DNA of 64,000 nucleotides from WTFY01 sp965214675 (GTDB lineage: Bacteria; Pseudomonadota; Gammaproteobacteria; UBA4575): NCBI GenBank assembly GCA_965214675.1, contig OZ243969.1:1302001-1366000 (forward strand). The letters are read 5' to 3'. The translations under genes were made by a program, and so were the position numbers. The notes under the pieces are model-generated. The model was not told the origin of the DNA, made no database searches, and saw only the letters and a program-made list of their open reading frames with translations. Below, one piece after another: positions 8,970 to 17,876 of this stretch. How positions within the stretch are numbered: the stretch's first letter is position 1; each line of letters opens with the position of its first letter.

Positions 8970-10018
8970 GCCGGCGCCTCACCTTGGGTACTTGCCTGAG
9001 CTGGATTTTCCCGCAGCAACTCATGGTGAAACTGGTGGGACTGATATCCCTTTTGCATCAGCAGCCGGCGCACGAGTTCGTTCAGCTGCTCCGGCAAGGC
9101 CGTAAACACATCGGCATCCTCGAGATGCCCGATTTGCCCCAGCGCCGAAGACAGCTTCTCCTCCACGTCCAAGAGATCTTCATCCCGGAGGCCGGCGCCC
9201 ACACCCTGCAACGGGATGGGAATGTATTCCAGCTGATCCAGGGCATCCGCCCATGAACGACACAGGTTGTTCATGTACAGCCCTTCCTCTCCGCATCCCA
9301 GCCAGTACAGGTAGATCGGTCGTTCGCTGTCCTGGTCCGTGACATGCTCCATCAAACTTTTGACCGCGGCAAAACCGGTATCAAAAGCAATCATGACCAG
9401 CGGGTTGTCCTTGGACTCATCAATCACGAAATTCCCGTAAGGCCCGTGGATATCCAGCCATGCACCCACACTCATGCGGTTGAACACCGTATCGGAAAAT
9501 GGATCACCCTCCAGTTTGCGCACGTGAAATTCCAGCCTTTTGGCATCACATGGACAGCTTGCGATTGCATATTGATGAGACTCCTGCTGCTCATCCGTCA
9601 CCAGCATGTACTGGCCTGCCAGAAACCTGAGGCGAACGGTACGTGGAACCTGCGTAGTGATAATGACCAGATCATCACTGATACGGTCGATCTTGCGCAC
9701 CTTGACACGCAGTTCCTGTACCGGGATATCAGTGGGGCCCTCTGCAACGTCCGCATCAATGACGACATCGCTTTGACAGGTATTGGAGCACATCAGGGCA
9801 TGGCCCTGGAGTTTTTCCGCCTCGCGAATAACAAAATCGTGTGTGCGCAACTGCCTTGTGCTGCCGCTCACGATCCTGGCCTTGCACAACCCGCAGTTGC
9901 CATTGCTGCAGCCATAATTCAGGGTTACCCCGGCACGGATGGCGGCATCCAGAATCGACTCATGCACTTCTGCATGAAACCGTTTCCCGGAGGTTGCCAG
10001 CCGTACTTCAAACGACAT
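8966..10018 (-). CDS. [2Fe-2S] ferredoxin-FAD-NAD(P)H reductase
   Basis: A 350-residue one-component reductase. The N-terminal plant-type ferredoxin domain has ligands C37, C42, C45 and C77. A flavin-binding barrel follows (about 100-200; FLAGQYMLV, QYAIAS) and then a nucleotide-binding domain (PLVMIAFDTGFAAVKSLMEH). The layout is that of CDP-6-deoxyglucoseen-reductase and phenol-hydroxylase P5-type enzymes, which pass NAD(P)H electrons to a partner. No oxygenase is adjacent, so the acceptor is unknown; the coupled Cys-rich protein is a candidate (inference). A tail of about 45 residues is Gln/Glu-rich. First gene of a five-gene minus-strand operon. Confidence 0.88.
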   Translation of the reverse strand: MSFEVRLATSGKRFHAEVHESILDAAIRAGVTLNYGCSNGNCGLCKARIVSGSTRQLRTHDFVIREAEKLQGHALMCSNTCQSDVVIDADVAEGPTDIPVQELRVKVRKIDRISDDLVIITTQVPRTVRLRFLAGQYMLVTDEQQESHQYAIASCPCDAKRLEFHVRKLEGDPFSDTVFNRMSVGAWLDIHGPYGNFVIDESKDNPLVMIAFDTGFAAVKSLMEHVTDQDSERPIYLYWLGCGEEGLYMNNLCRSWADALDQLEYIPIPLQGVGAGLRDEDLLDVEEKLSSALGQIGHLEDADVFTALPEQLNELVRRLLMQKGYQSHQFHHELLRENPAQASTQGEAPA

Positions 10019-10148
10019 CGCGTGAATACCTATGTGCTTCGTTCATGGCGTGAATACATAACGTAAAAGGCTTTTCCAGACAATACATCATCGGGAAAGC
10101 CGGCTTGCACCGCAGGTCCAGTTCCAGTATTTTGTCAGCCCGTACACC

Positions 10149-10784
10149 ATGCGACACTCGCCCGACACTCCCATGCCCGCAACTGCCGTCCGGAACCACC
10201 CTGCAGTTCCAGACAGCTGCCACGACTTCGCCCACTGCGAATGCCTGCAAGTTGGTGTTGTTTCCGACACGCACGGGTACATAGACCCGGACATCCATGA
10301 CCGTCTTGCAGGATGTGACCTGATCCTGCATGCCGGGGACATTGGCTCCAGCCGTGTACTGCACCAGCTAAGGCAAATCTGTGAAAATGTCATTGCAGTG
10401 CAGGGCAACAACGACTGCACCGAGAAATGGGCCGCACGGGAGCACCAGGAACTCATGCGTATCGGCAAGCTGGCCGAGATCAAGCTGCCCGGCGGCAGCG
10501 TCGTACTGATGCACGGGGATACGTACGGTATGCCTGGTCGGCGGCATGCAGAGATGCGACAACACTTTGCGGATTCCGCCGCCATCGTCTACGGGCACAG
10601 CCACATGCTGGTCTGTGACCAGGAGAAAAAACCCTGGGTTCTGAACCCGGGAGCTGCCGGAAAGGCCCGCACCCGGGGCGGTGCTTCCTGCCTGCGCATG
10701 TCAGTCAGCGCCGGGCAGTGGAAGGTTGTCGAATTTCGTGCCCCACAGCAGAAATCCTGCGACCCTGCCGTACAGGCCTCCTGA
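10149..10784 (+). CDS. YfcE/MJ0936-family metallophosphoesterase
   Basis: A calcineurin-like phosphodiesterase. The core begins at QVGVVSDTHG (D-x-H metal ligands, about residue 34) and continues with LHAGDIG, VQGNND, MHGDTYG and YGHSHM, followed by the typical NPGAAGKAR. Proteins of this family hydrolyse phosphodiesters, with natural substrates mostly unclear. The first 33 residues upstream of the core are not conserved-looking, so the true start may be the ATG at 10173 or a later non-ATG codon. It converges on adk. Confidence 0.88.
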   Translation: MRHSPDTPMPATAVRNHPAVPDSCHDFAHCECLQVGVVSDTHGYIDPDIHDRLAGCDLILHAGDIGSSRVLHQLRQICENVIAVQGNNDCTEKWAAREHQELMRIGKLAEIKLPGGSVVLMHGDTYGMPGRRHAEMRQHFADSAAIVYGHSHMLVCDQEKKPWVLNPGAAGKARTRGGASCLRMSVSAGQWKVVEFRAPQQKSCDPAVQAS

Positions 10785-10869
10785 AATCCCTGTAAAGGTG
10801 CCCGCGCCGCGCAGACGGCCGATAAACCTTGCAATCCGATCTTGCATACAGCTTCCGGATGCGTACCCG

Positions 10870-11526
10870 TCACGAGGCCAGGGCAGCAAATATCCGGTCA
10901 CGGATTTCTTCAACCGTACCCACACCCTCGATCCTGAAGTAGGCTGGCGCACCCGTGCCCCCTTGTGCAGCCTGGCCGGAGTAGTACCCGATCAGTGGCT
11001 CGGTCTGCCGGTGGTATACATTCAGACGCTCGCGCACGGTCTGCTCCTCATCATCCTTTCGCTGCACCAGCGCCTCGCCCGTCACATCATCCCTGCCTTC
11101 GACCCGGGGCGGATTGAAAACCACGTGGTAGGTGCGCCCCGATGCAAGGTGCACGCGCCGCCCGCTCATGCGCCGGACAATTTCCTCATCATCGACGGCA
11201 ATCTCCAACACGCAGTCAATCCCGACACCCTGCGCCTGTAAGTGCTCGGCCTGGACAATCGTGCGCGGGAACCCGTCAAACAGAAATCCATTCGCGCAAT
11301 CCGCCTGCGCAATGCGCTCGCCGACGAGCGCAAGAATGGTCTCATCGGAGACCAGCCCGCCCGCCTCCATGATCCCGCGCGCCTCAAGCCCCAAGGGCGT
11401 GCCCGCCTTGACTGCCGCCCGCAGCATGTCTCCCGTGGATATTTGTGGAATCCCGTATTTTTCCGTAATGTAGTTCGCTTGGGTGCCTTTGCCCGCACCC
11501 GGACCGCCCAACAAGATGATGCGCAT
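10870..11526 (-). CDS. adk: Adenylate kinase
   Basis: A 218-residue long-form adenylate kinase that interconverts ATP + AMP and 2 ADP. The P-loop GGPGAGKGT is at residues 7-15, STGDMLRAA is the AMP-binding segment, and DGFPRT and the LID region (RRVHLASGRTYHVVFNPP, no zinc cysteines) are present. A clear AAAGGAG precedes the ATG. It is divergent from the pyrophosphate-type phosphofructokinase at 11668. In sulfur-oxidisers AMP is a substrate or product of the APS reductase/sulfurylase steps, which makes adenylate balancing relevant (inference). Confidence 0.97.
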   Translation of the reverse strand: MRIILLGGPGAGKGTQANYITEKYGIPQISTGDMLRAAVKAGTPLGLEARGIMEAGGLVSDETILALVGERIAQADCANGFLFDGFPRTIVQAEHLQAQGVGIDCVLEIAVDDEEIVRRMSGRRVHLASGRTYHVVFNPPRVEGRDDVTGEALVQRKDDEEQTVRERLNVYHRQTEPLIGYYSGQAAQGGTGAPAYFRIEGVGTVEEIRDRIFAALAS

Positions 11527-11667
11527 TGTTTTCTCCTTTGATTCGGGGACGTAAAATCAGGAACGGGCGTAACGGCTGCACACAGATACCGACACGCTGG
11601 AAAAAACAGACCGATATATCCAGGCAAGCCAAGAGCCCCGGCCCGGATTATACAGGGGAAAAACAAC

Positions 11668-12930
11668 ATGGAAAAACGCAATGCATTTTACGCGCAATCG
11701 GGCGGTGTGACTGCGGTGATCAATGCCACCGCATGTGGAGTGATCGAGACCGCGCGCAAGCACAAGGACAAAATCGGCAAGGTGTATGCCGGGCGCAACG
11801 GAATCCTCGGGGCGCTGACGGAAGACCTGATCGATACCTCCAGGGAATCTGCACGCGCGATTGCCGCATTGAAACACACGCCCTCGGGGGCTTTTGGTTC
11901 CTGTCGGTACAAGCTGAGGAGCATCGAGGAAAACCGGGCTCAGTATGAGCGTCTGATGGAGGTCTTCCAGGCCCACGACATCGGATACTTTTTCTACAAC
12001 GGCGGCGGCGACTCGCAGGACACCTCGAACAAGGTCTCGCAGCTCAGCAGGAAAATGGGCTACCCGATCCAGTGCATCGGCATCCCCAAGACCGTGGACA
12101 ACGACCTGCCCGTTACCGACAACTGCCCAGGCTTCGGTTCGGTGGCAAAATACGTGGCCGTATCGATCCGGGAAGCGGCTTTTGACGTAAGGTCCATGGC
12201 CGAGACCTCCACCAAGGTGTTCGTCATGGAGGTGATGGGGCGCCACGCCGGATGGATCGCGGCGTCAAGCGGACTCGCTGGCGAGAACGAAGGGGATGCA
12301 CCCCACATCATACTGTTCCCGGAAATTGCCTTTGACCGGAAACGGTTCCTTGCCCGGGTGAAACGATGTGTGAAGCGGTACGGGTATTGCGTGATCTGTG
12401 TTTCGGAAGGTGCACGGTTTGCGAACGGCAAGTTCCTGGCGGATGCCGGCAGCACGGATGCATTCGGCCACAAGCAGCTGGGCGGAGTGGCACCAGTGGT
12501 AGCGGACATGATCAAGCAGGCACACGGCTACAAGTACCACTGGGCCGTGGCAGATTACCTGCAGCGCGCAGCCCGGCACATCGCCTCGAAAACGGATGTC
12601 GAGCAGGCCTATGCCATGGGCAAGGCAGCGGTGCAATTTGCATTGCAGGGCAAGACCGCGATTTTGCCGATCATCGTGCGAACCTCCAGCAAGCCGTATC
12701 GATGGAAAATCGGCAGCACCTCACTGGCGAGAGTGGCCAACCGGGAAAAGATGATGCCGCGAAGCTACATCACCCAAGACGGGTTCGGTATCACCCGGCG
12801 ATGCCGCAGCTATCTGGCTCCCCTAATCCGGGGTGAAGCCTACCCGCCTTACAAGGGTGGCCTGCCCGACTATGTCCGGCTCAGGAATGTCCCGATACCG
12901 AAAAGACTGGGGACCACATACACTGTTTGA
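11668..12930 (+). CDS. pfp: Pyrophosphate-dependent 6-phosphofructokinase
   Basis: A 420-residue PFK-family enzyme. The loops that distinguish PPi- from ATP-using enzymes read NGGGDSQDT, with an Asp where ATP-PFKs have Gly, and PKTVDNDL, with Lys where ATP-PFKs have Gly; both are hallmarks of PPi dependence. The MGRHAGW substrate motif is present. Such enzymes act reversibly and in methanotrophs and sulfur-oxidisers are linked to Calvin-cycle sugar phosphates. PPi would be consumed or made. An AGGGGAAAAA stretch precedes the ATG. Confidence 0.9.
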   Translation: MEKRNAFYAQSGGVTAVINATACGVIETARKHKDKIGKVYAGRNGILGALTEDLIDTSRESARAIAALKHTPSGAFGSCRYKLRSIEENRAQYERLMEVFQAHDIGYFFYNGGGDSQDTSNKVSQLSRKMGYPIQCIGIPKTVDNDLPVTDNCPGFGSVAKYVAVSIREAAFDVRSMAETSTKVFVMEVMGRHAGWIAASSGLAGENEGDAPHIILFPEIAFDRKRFLARVKRCVKRYGYCVICVSEGARFANGKFLADAGSTDAFGHKQLGGVAPVVADMIKQAHGYKYHWAVADYLQRAARHIASKTDVEQAYAMGKAAVQFALQGKTAILPIIVRTSSKPYRWKIGSTSLARVANREKMMPRSYITQDGFGITRRCRSYLAPLIRGEAYPPYKGGLPDYVRLRNVPIPKRLGTTYTV

Positions 12931-13017
12931 AATAGAAGTGGAACATGTGCATCTCCGGCAACTGGCGCATGATGTTTCGCTTCAAGGATAGTGAAACTGT
13001 TGGATGTGTGTATCCTG

Positions 13018-13103
13018 TTTTACCGTATGTGAGATAAATGATATTATCACGTACGGTAAAAATTCATTGTTTTTGAGATCTTGGCATGCTATTTTTACCG
13101 TAC
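13018..13103. promoter_or_regulatory. Probable HipB operators: three TTTTACCGTA boxes in alternating orientation
   Basis: Three copies of the same box precede hipB: TTTTACCGTA at 13018-13027, its reverse complement TACGGTAAAA at 13052-13061, and TTTTACCGTA again at 13093-13102. The last two extend to a perfect 12-base inverted repeat, GTACGGTAAAAA (13051-13062) and TTTTTACCGTAC (13092-13103). The last box ends 22 bases before the hipB start. HIPB-type antitoxins repress their own operon through such palindromes. Confidence 0.7.
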
Positions 13104-13125
13104 GATCATTTTTCACAGAGCAATC

Positions 13126-13410
13126 ATGGCCAATTACCAAGTGCAATATGGTGCAGTCCGGTCTGCCGGGGAGATTGGAAAACTGGTACGTGCACATCGC
13201 AAACAGCACAAGCTGACACTGGAGACCATCTCGGGCCTGGGTAACCTGAGTACCCGTTTTTTATCCGAATTCGAGCGTGGCAAGGAGACTGCCGAACTGG
13301 GCAAGGTGTTAAAGGCGTTGCGCACCTTGGGACTGGAGGTTGTCATCCAGCCCCGCAGGACCGCCACACCCAACCCACCATCAGCGCATGGTGGGAGAAT
13401 CCATGCCTGA
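13126..13410 (+). CDS. hipB: HipB-like antitoxin, XRE-family DNA-binding protein
   Basis: A 94-residue protein with a Cro/C1-type helix-turn-helix at about residues 15-65 (GKLVRAHRKQHKLTLETISG and FLSEFERGKET). It is placed directly before hipA and overlaps it by eight bases, the usual antitoxin-first arrangement of type II toxin-antitoxin operons. The start is the ATG at 13126 rather than the TTG at 13081, which lies within the operator region. It should repress the operon through the inverted repeats at 13018-13103 and neutralise HipA. Confidence 0.88.
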   Translation: MANYQVQYGAVRSAGEIGKLVRAHRKQHKLTLETISGLGNLSTRFLSEFERGKETAELGKVLKALRTLGLEVVIQPRRTATPNPPSAHGGRIHA

Positions 13411-14671
13411 CCCGGATGGCCTGGGCGTCTGGAATGACCAGCGACTCGTCGGCCATCTGTGGCGAAATGCCCAGGGCCTGATCGGCTTTCGTTACGAGGA
13501 GGAATGGCTGGCACAAGGCGGATTCCCCATCTCCTGCACACTGCCCCTGAAACACGAGGACTTTTTACCTGAAGTAGGCCTGGCCCACCGCTTCTTTTCC
13601 AACCTGCTGCCGGAAGGCAGCGTTCGTACCCGGATTGCTCGGGACCTGAAGATCGCCGATACCGACTTCGGTCTGCTCTGGGCCATCGGCGGTGAATGTG
13701 CGGGAGCACTTTCGATACTGCAGGCAGAACACCAACCTTCCACTGAATGTGCATACCACGAAATCTCAGATGACGAACTCGCGAATCTGGTTGCACGCCA
13801 CGGCCAGGTGTACACGTGGACTGCAAGCAAACGGCCCCGGCTTTCACTGGCCGGCGCCCAGGACAAGTGCCCCATACTGGTCGAGAACGACACCTACTGG
13901 CTACCCGAGGGAGCCTCACTCTCCAGCCATATTCTCAAGTTCGAATTGTTCGATTACCGCAACGTGCCCGCCTATGAAACCTTTACCACGCTGCTTGCTG
14001 GGGCGATTGGTTTGCCCGTGGTCAATATCCAGCTGCGATCGGCTGCAGATACACACTACACGTTGATTGAGCGCTATGACCGGCACAGAACCGAAGACGG
14101 CCGGATTGCAAGGTTGCACCAGGAAGATTTCTGCCAGGCGCTGGGTTTTGGGCACGAACGAAAATACCAGGAGGATGGTGGGCCCACTTTCGCAGACTGT
14201 TATCGTCTGGTCCAGGACGTATCCAGTGACCCCGCCAATGATCTGCAGTATTTGTTGCGCTGGCAGGCCTTCAATGTACTGGCAGGTAACTCAGACGGGC
14301 ATGCTAAAAATCTTTCCCTGGCCTACCAGCCCAACGGTGAAATCCGGTTGGCACCCTTCTATGACCTCGTTTGCACACGTGCGATTGACCGCATTGACCG
14401 TCGTCTGGCGTTTTCCGTTGGCGACGAAAGAGACCCCGGCATTATCTCCCTGAAACACTGGCGCACTCTGGCACAGCAATGCGATTTACGCCCCCGATTT
14501 CTTCAGGACCTGGTTCGAGATGTTGCTGACAGTTTGCTGCAGCAGGTGCTGCCTACGCGGGAAACATTTGAAAAACTGTACGGGAGCTATGCCGCCCTGC
14601 AACGGATAGAACGGGTCGTGACCATGCAGTGTCAACGCACAATGCGCCTCTTAAACACCGCAAATGTATGA
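13403..14671 (+). CDS. hipA: HipA-family serine/threonine kinase toxin
   Basis: A 422-residue HipA-like kinase. The N-terminal coupling domain is followed by SLAGAQDKCPI (ATP loop), the catalytic NSDGHAKNLSL loop and YDLVC, which corresponds to the metal-binding DFG position. Relatives phosphorylate translation factors or aminoacyl-tRNA synthetases and induce dormancy. The ATG at 13403 is preceded by GGGAGA and overlaps the end of hipB, giving translational coupling. All catalytic motifs look intact, so the toxin is probably active. Confidence 0.92.
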   Translation: MPDPDGLGVWNDQRLVGHLWRNAQGLIGFRYEEEWLAQGGFPISCTLPLKHEDFLPEVGLAHRFFSNLLPEGSVRTRIARDLKIADTDFGLLWAIGGECAGALSILQAEHQPSTECAYHEISDDELANLVARHGQVYTWTASKRPRLSLAGAQDKCPILVENDTYWLPEGASLSSHILKFELFDYRNVPAYETFTTLLAGAIGLPVVNIQLRSAADTHYTLIERYDRHRTEDGRIARLHQEDFCQALGFGHERKYQEDGGPTFADCYRLVQDVSSDPANDLQYLLRWQAFNVLAGNSDGHAKNLSLAYQPNGEIRLAPFYDLVCTRAIDRIDRRLAFSVGDERDPGIISLKHWRTLAQQCDLRPRFLQDLVRDVADSLLQQVLPTRETFEKLYGSYAALQRIERVVTMQCQRTMRLLNTANV

Positions 14672-14725
14672 GGACCGCCACTGGCTTGACTTGATCACGC
14701 ATGCCATCCAAAGGCCCGACGGTGA

Positions 14726-15316
14726 TTATTTGAACTCACAGCTTTTGTACAGCCCGAAAGAGCCGAGAATGATATTCTCCAGATTGTCGGAAACGTTCTG
14801 GGCATGATGCAACACGTTCAGGTACTCACCATCCACTGAAAACAGCAATTCGCGGACACCCTCCACGCCGTCCGATTTCAGGTAGGTATGAACTATCAGC
14901 ACTTCCGCCTCGTCGGTGCGCTCATAACGTTCCCACTTGATTTGCGCAAAACCCAGGCTCGGCAACAGGTAATACCTGAAGTAGTTCTCCTTCCCCTTCT
15001 CCAGTTGTGCCCGTCTTTGCTTGACCTTATCCAGACCTCCCAGCTCCAGTTGATCCAAATACAGATGGTCCACGCGCCACAGCAGGCGGGAACCCAGCTT
15101 GAACGTGACCGTCTCCCCGACCGCACTTCTCTGATCCCGGATATGCAACTGCCTGCTCAATGCACCCCCAGGCAGCGTGCACCTGAATGTTTCGCTTGGA
15201 GAAATATAATATCCGTGGCTCAGACGTCCGTTAGTCAACAGCAGCATGCAGGAGGAAAGCGACACGATGCATGTCAGGAACAGCAGAAAACGGATCACCA
15301 CGGCAGATTTGTTCAC
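14726..15316 (-). CDS. Putative lipoprotein of unknown function
   Basis: About 196 residues. With the GTG at 15314-15316 as start (GGGTGG seven bases upstream) the protein opens with a short, positively charged, hydrophobic signal ending in the lipobox LSSC, so it is probably a membrane-anchored lipoprotein. An ATG at 15373 would add 19 residues in front of this signal and is less likely. The mature part has no domain I recognise. No obvious operon partner. Confidence 0.6.
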   Translation of the reverse strand: MNKSAVVIRFLLFLTCIVSLSSCMLLLTNGRLSHGYYISPSETFRCTLPGGALSRQLHIRDQRSAVGETVTFKLGSRLLWRVDHLYLDQLELGGLDKVKQRRAQLEKGKENYFRYYLLPSLGFAQIKWERYERTDEAEVLIVHTYLKSDGVEGVRELLFSVDGEYLNVLHHAQNVSDNLENIILGSFGLYKSCEFK

Positions 15317-15564
15317 GGCCACCCAACGGGGCAGAACCCAGAAGGTCTCGAACCCGGAAAAATCAGGCGGCATCCTTGCCTCTTGGCCCAAAAGTATCGT
15401 AATCGCTCCCCGGTTCGAAACTGTTCGAACGACACAGGCAGCATCAACTGTATACGGGCAAAACGGCTGAGTGCTGAAATACCTTGCATGCCACACTCAA
15501 TCCAGAACTGCCAGAAAAACAGTTGCTGGTGTTCGGTACATCACTGACGCTCAAGGGTACGGAG

Positions 15565-17415
15565 CTAGAACATTTCCGAGGAATCGACTTCCGCCTGTGA
15601 AGCATCCTCCACGAGGTTACGGGCAGGAATATAATCCCCTGTGATCATCTGATCGTAGCTCATTCCGGGCCCTACCATCGGGTACACCCCGGCGTCCGGA
15701 TCAATCATGACCTCCAGGAACGCCGGCCCGTCAAATTCCATAAATTCCTTGATGACCAGCGGAATGTCCGCGCATTTTTCCAGCCGCACCGCATATTCAT
15801 AGCCATCCGCCTGGGCAGCCTTGACAAAATCTTTTTTGTGCAACGACTTGTCACTGGCAGACAGTCTTCCCTTGAAGAAAAGCTTTTGCCACTGCTTGAC
15901 CATGCCATCGCCCAGATTGTTCAGTATCACAATCTTTATGGGCAGTTCATAGGTGGTCACCGTCTCAAGTTCTCCCAGATTCATGCGTATGCTGGCATCG
16001 CCATCTATATCAATCACGACTCGATCAGGTTGGGCCAGCTGGGCGCCGATCGCCGCAGGCAAGCCAAATCCCATGGTCCCCATGCTTCCTGAAGTCAGCC
16101 AGAGTCGCGGTGACCTGAAATCAAAATACTGTGCGGCCCACATCTGGTGTTGACCGACACCCGTACTGATGATGGCTTGACCCTTTGAGTACCTGTTGAT
16201 TTCCTCGATCACCGCATAAGGCTGTATCAACGGGCTTTTCTTGTCGTAGTTCATGGCATATTTTGTTTTCAGCCTTGCAATATGTACCTCCCATGCTGTG
16301 AACTCTTTTTCCAAGGCATGTGTACCGGCTTCATAGTCAAGCAACTTTTTCAGGGCTTGCGGCAGCAGTCCGACGTGGTACCAGTCCACGGCCTTGACCT
16401 TGTGTATTTCCGAAGGATCAACATCCAGGTGCGCAATAAATTTTGCTTTGGGTGCAAACTTGTCCGGCACCGCTGCCACACGGTCATCGAAGCGCGCACC
16501 GATGGCAATCAGGCAATCGCAATCCTCCACTGCATAGTTGGCAAAAGCCGTGCCATGCATGCCGAGCATGTGCAATGACCGCTCTCGCGTGGTGTCGTAC
16601 GTGCCAATGCCCATCAGCGTGGTAACGACCGGAATCTTGAGCCGGTCGGCAAATGCCCTGACTTCAGCTGCCGCATTGCCGTTGATCACCCCACCACCTG
16701 CGTAGATCAGGGGGCGCTCGGCCTTTGCCAGCGCATCATAAAATAAATCACACTTCTCATCGGTCAGCAGGTTTTCCGCAACTTCTGCGATGCGTTCCCG
16801 GTAGCCTCGAACCAGCAAACGTCCCTTGCCCTGAAATACACCTTCCCAGTTCTGCACGTCCTTGGGGATATCGATCACTACGGGACCCGGGCGGCCGGTG
16901 CGGGCGATTTCAAAGGCTGTGCGGATGGTTACTTCGAGTTTTTCAGGATCCGTAACCAGAAAGACATGTTTCGCGACTGCACCCATGATGTTGGAAATCG
17001 GAGCTTCCTGAAAACCATCACTGCCAATGGCAGGTGTCGGGACCTGGCCACTGATCACGATGATGGGAATCGAATCGGCCATGCAATCGCGCACGGGCGT
17101 TACCGTATTGGTAGCCCCCGGTCCCGACGTCACCATCATGACGCCGACCTTGCCGCTGGCGCGCGCGTATCCTGAAGCCATGAAACCGGCGCCCTGTTCA
17201 TTGGCAGGAACGATCAGGGGCATGGATTCGTTGGTTTCGGCGTTGTATCGAAACACTGCATCATAGGTCGGCAGGATTGCGCCTCCACTATAGCCGAAGA
17301 TGACCTCGGTACCTTCCTGGGCCAGTACATGCATGATGATGTCTGATCCCAGCATGGTTGTACCGGCCAGGGGATGAGGCACTGCATCCTCTTCAATTAG
17401 CCCGGGGGGTTGCAT
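15565..17415 (-). CDS. ilvB: Acetolactate synthase large subunit (IlvB-type), no small subunit adjacent
   Basis: A 616-residue thiamine-diphosphate enzyme. The N-terminal domain has GYSGGAILP and the catalytic Glu in PANEQGAGFMASGYARASG. The ThDP/Mg site near the C-terminus is GDASIRMNLGELET...NN. It condenses pyruvate with pyruvate or 2-oxobutyrate in branched-chain amino acid synthesis. No ilvN or ilvC is adjacent, so the regulatory subunit must be elsewhere or the enzyme has another role. The start could also be the ATG at 17355; neither has a strong ribosome-binding site. Upstream lie two TCGTTAAAC boxes. Confidence 0.88.
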   Translation of the reverse strand: MQPPGLIEEDAVPHPLAGTTMLGSDIIMHVLAQEGTEVIFGYSGGAILPTYDAVFRYNAETNESMPLIVPANEQGAGFMASGYARASGKVGVMMVTSGPGATNTVTPVRDCMADSIPIIVISGQVPTPAIGSDGFQEAPISNIMGAVAKHVFLVTDPEKLEVTIRTAFEIARTGRPGPVVIDIPKDVQNWEGVFQGKGRLLVRGYRERIAEVAENLLTDEKCDLFYDALAKAERPLIYAGGGVINGNAAAEVRAFADRLKIPVVTTLMGIGTYDTTRERSLHMLGMHGTAFANYAVEDCDCLIAIGARFDDRVAAVPDKFAPKAKFIAHLDVDPSEIHKVKAVDWYHVGLLPQALKKLLDYEAGTHALEKEFTAWEVHIARLKTKYAMNYDKKSPLIQPYAVIEEINRYSKGQAIISTGVGQHQMWAAQYFDFRSPRLWLTSGSMGTMGFGLPAAIGAQLAQPDRVVIDIDGDASIRMNLGELETVTTYELPIKIVILNNLGDGMVKQWQKLFFKGRLSASDKSLHKKDFVKAAQADGYEYAVRLEKCADIPLVIKEFMEFDGPAFLEVMIDPDAGVYPMVGPGMSYDQMITGDYIPARNLVEDASQAEVDSSEMF

Positions 17416-17876
17416 GACACTTTAGAAGTTCTGGATGGAAGTCGTTAAACGACTGACTATATCGTTAAACCAACAACGCTGCCAATTCGTTTTCACTCAA
17501 CAAAACCGTCCGTCCCCGGACCCGATCATCCATGCCGAGCCAGTATTTCCGGGCACGGGAAACGTTGGCCTGCAGGGGCTGCCCTGGGACTATGTGGGGG
17601 TTCGACTGGGATCGGGATCAGAAGCCTGCCGACCAGGCAGCCCCGGCACATGATCCGATCGCGCATTCGGGCCGTGTGGGCCGCCCGTTGATCAAGGTGG
17701 CGCAAGGCACAGGCACACCACCCGCAGACCGTTAAAATTTCCTGAAAAAGACTTCATATTTGTGGGTTCGGACCCGCTATAAGGCTACTTTAAACTGCCA
17801 TAATTATATTTTTGTTGAATCGTTGCAGTATCGCAATCACACTTGGCGCTTCGCAATACTAACCTGGACCCCAAAT
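17416..17876. other. Divergent intergenic region between ilvB and aprM
   Basis: A 461-base stretch with no convincing gene. It must hold the promoters of ilvB (minus) and aprM (plus). Near ilvB are two TCGTTAAAC boxes exactly 20 bases apart (17442-17450, 17462-17470), the first within the palindrome GTCGTT-A-AACGAC (17441-17453). Near aprM the DNA becomes AT-rich (about 17730-17830), with a GGGT-TCGG-ACCC hairpin at 17764-17775. No tRNA or small ORF with coding character was seen. Confidence 0.6.

Noticed and set aside
15565..17415. Sulfoacetaldehyde acetyltransferase or glyoxylate carboligase
   Set aside because: Motifs and the C-terminal region fit acetolactate synthase; no taurine or glyoxylate genes nearby.
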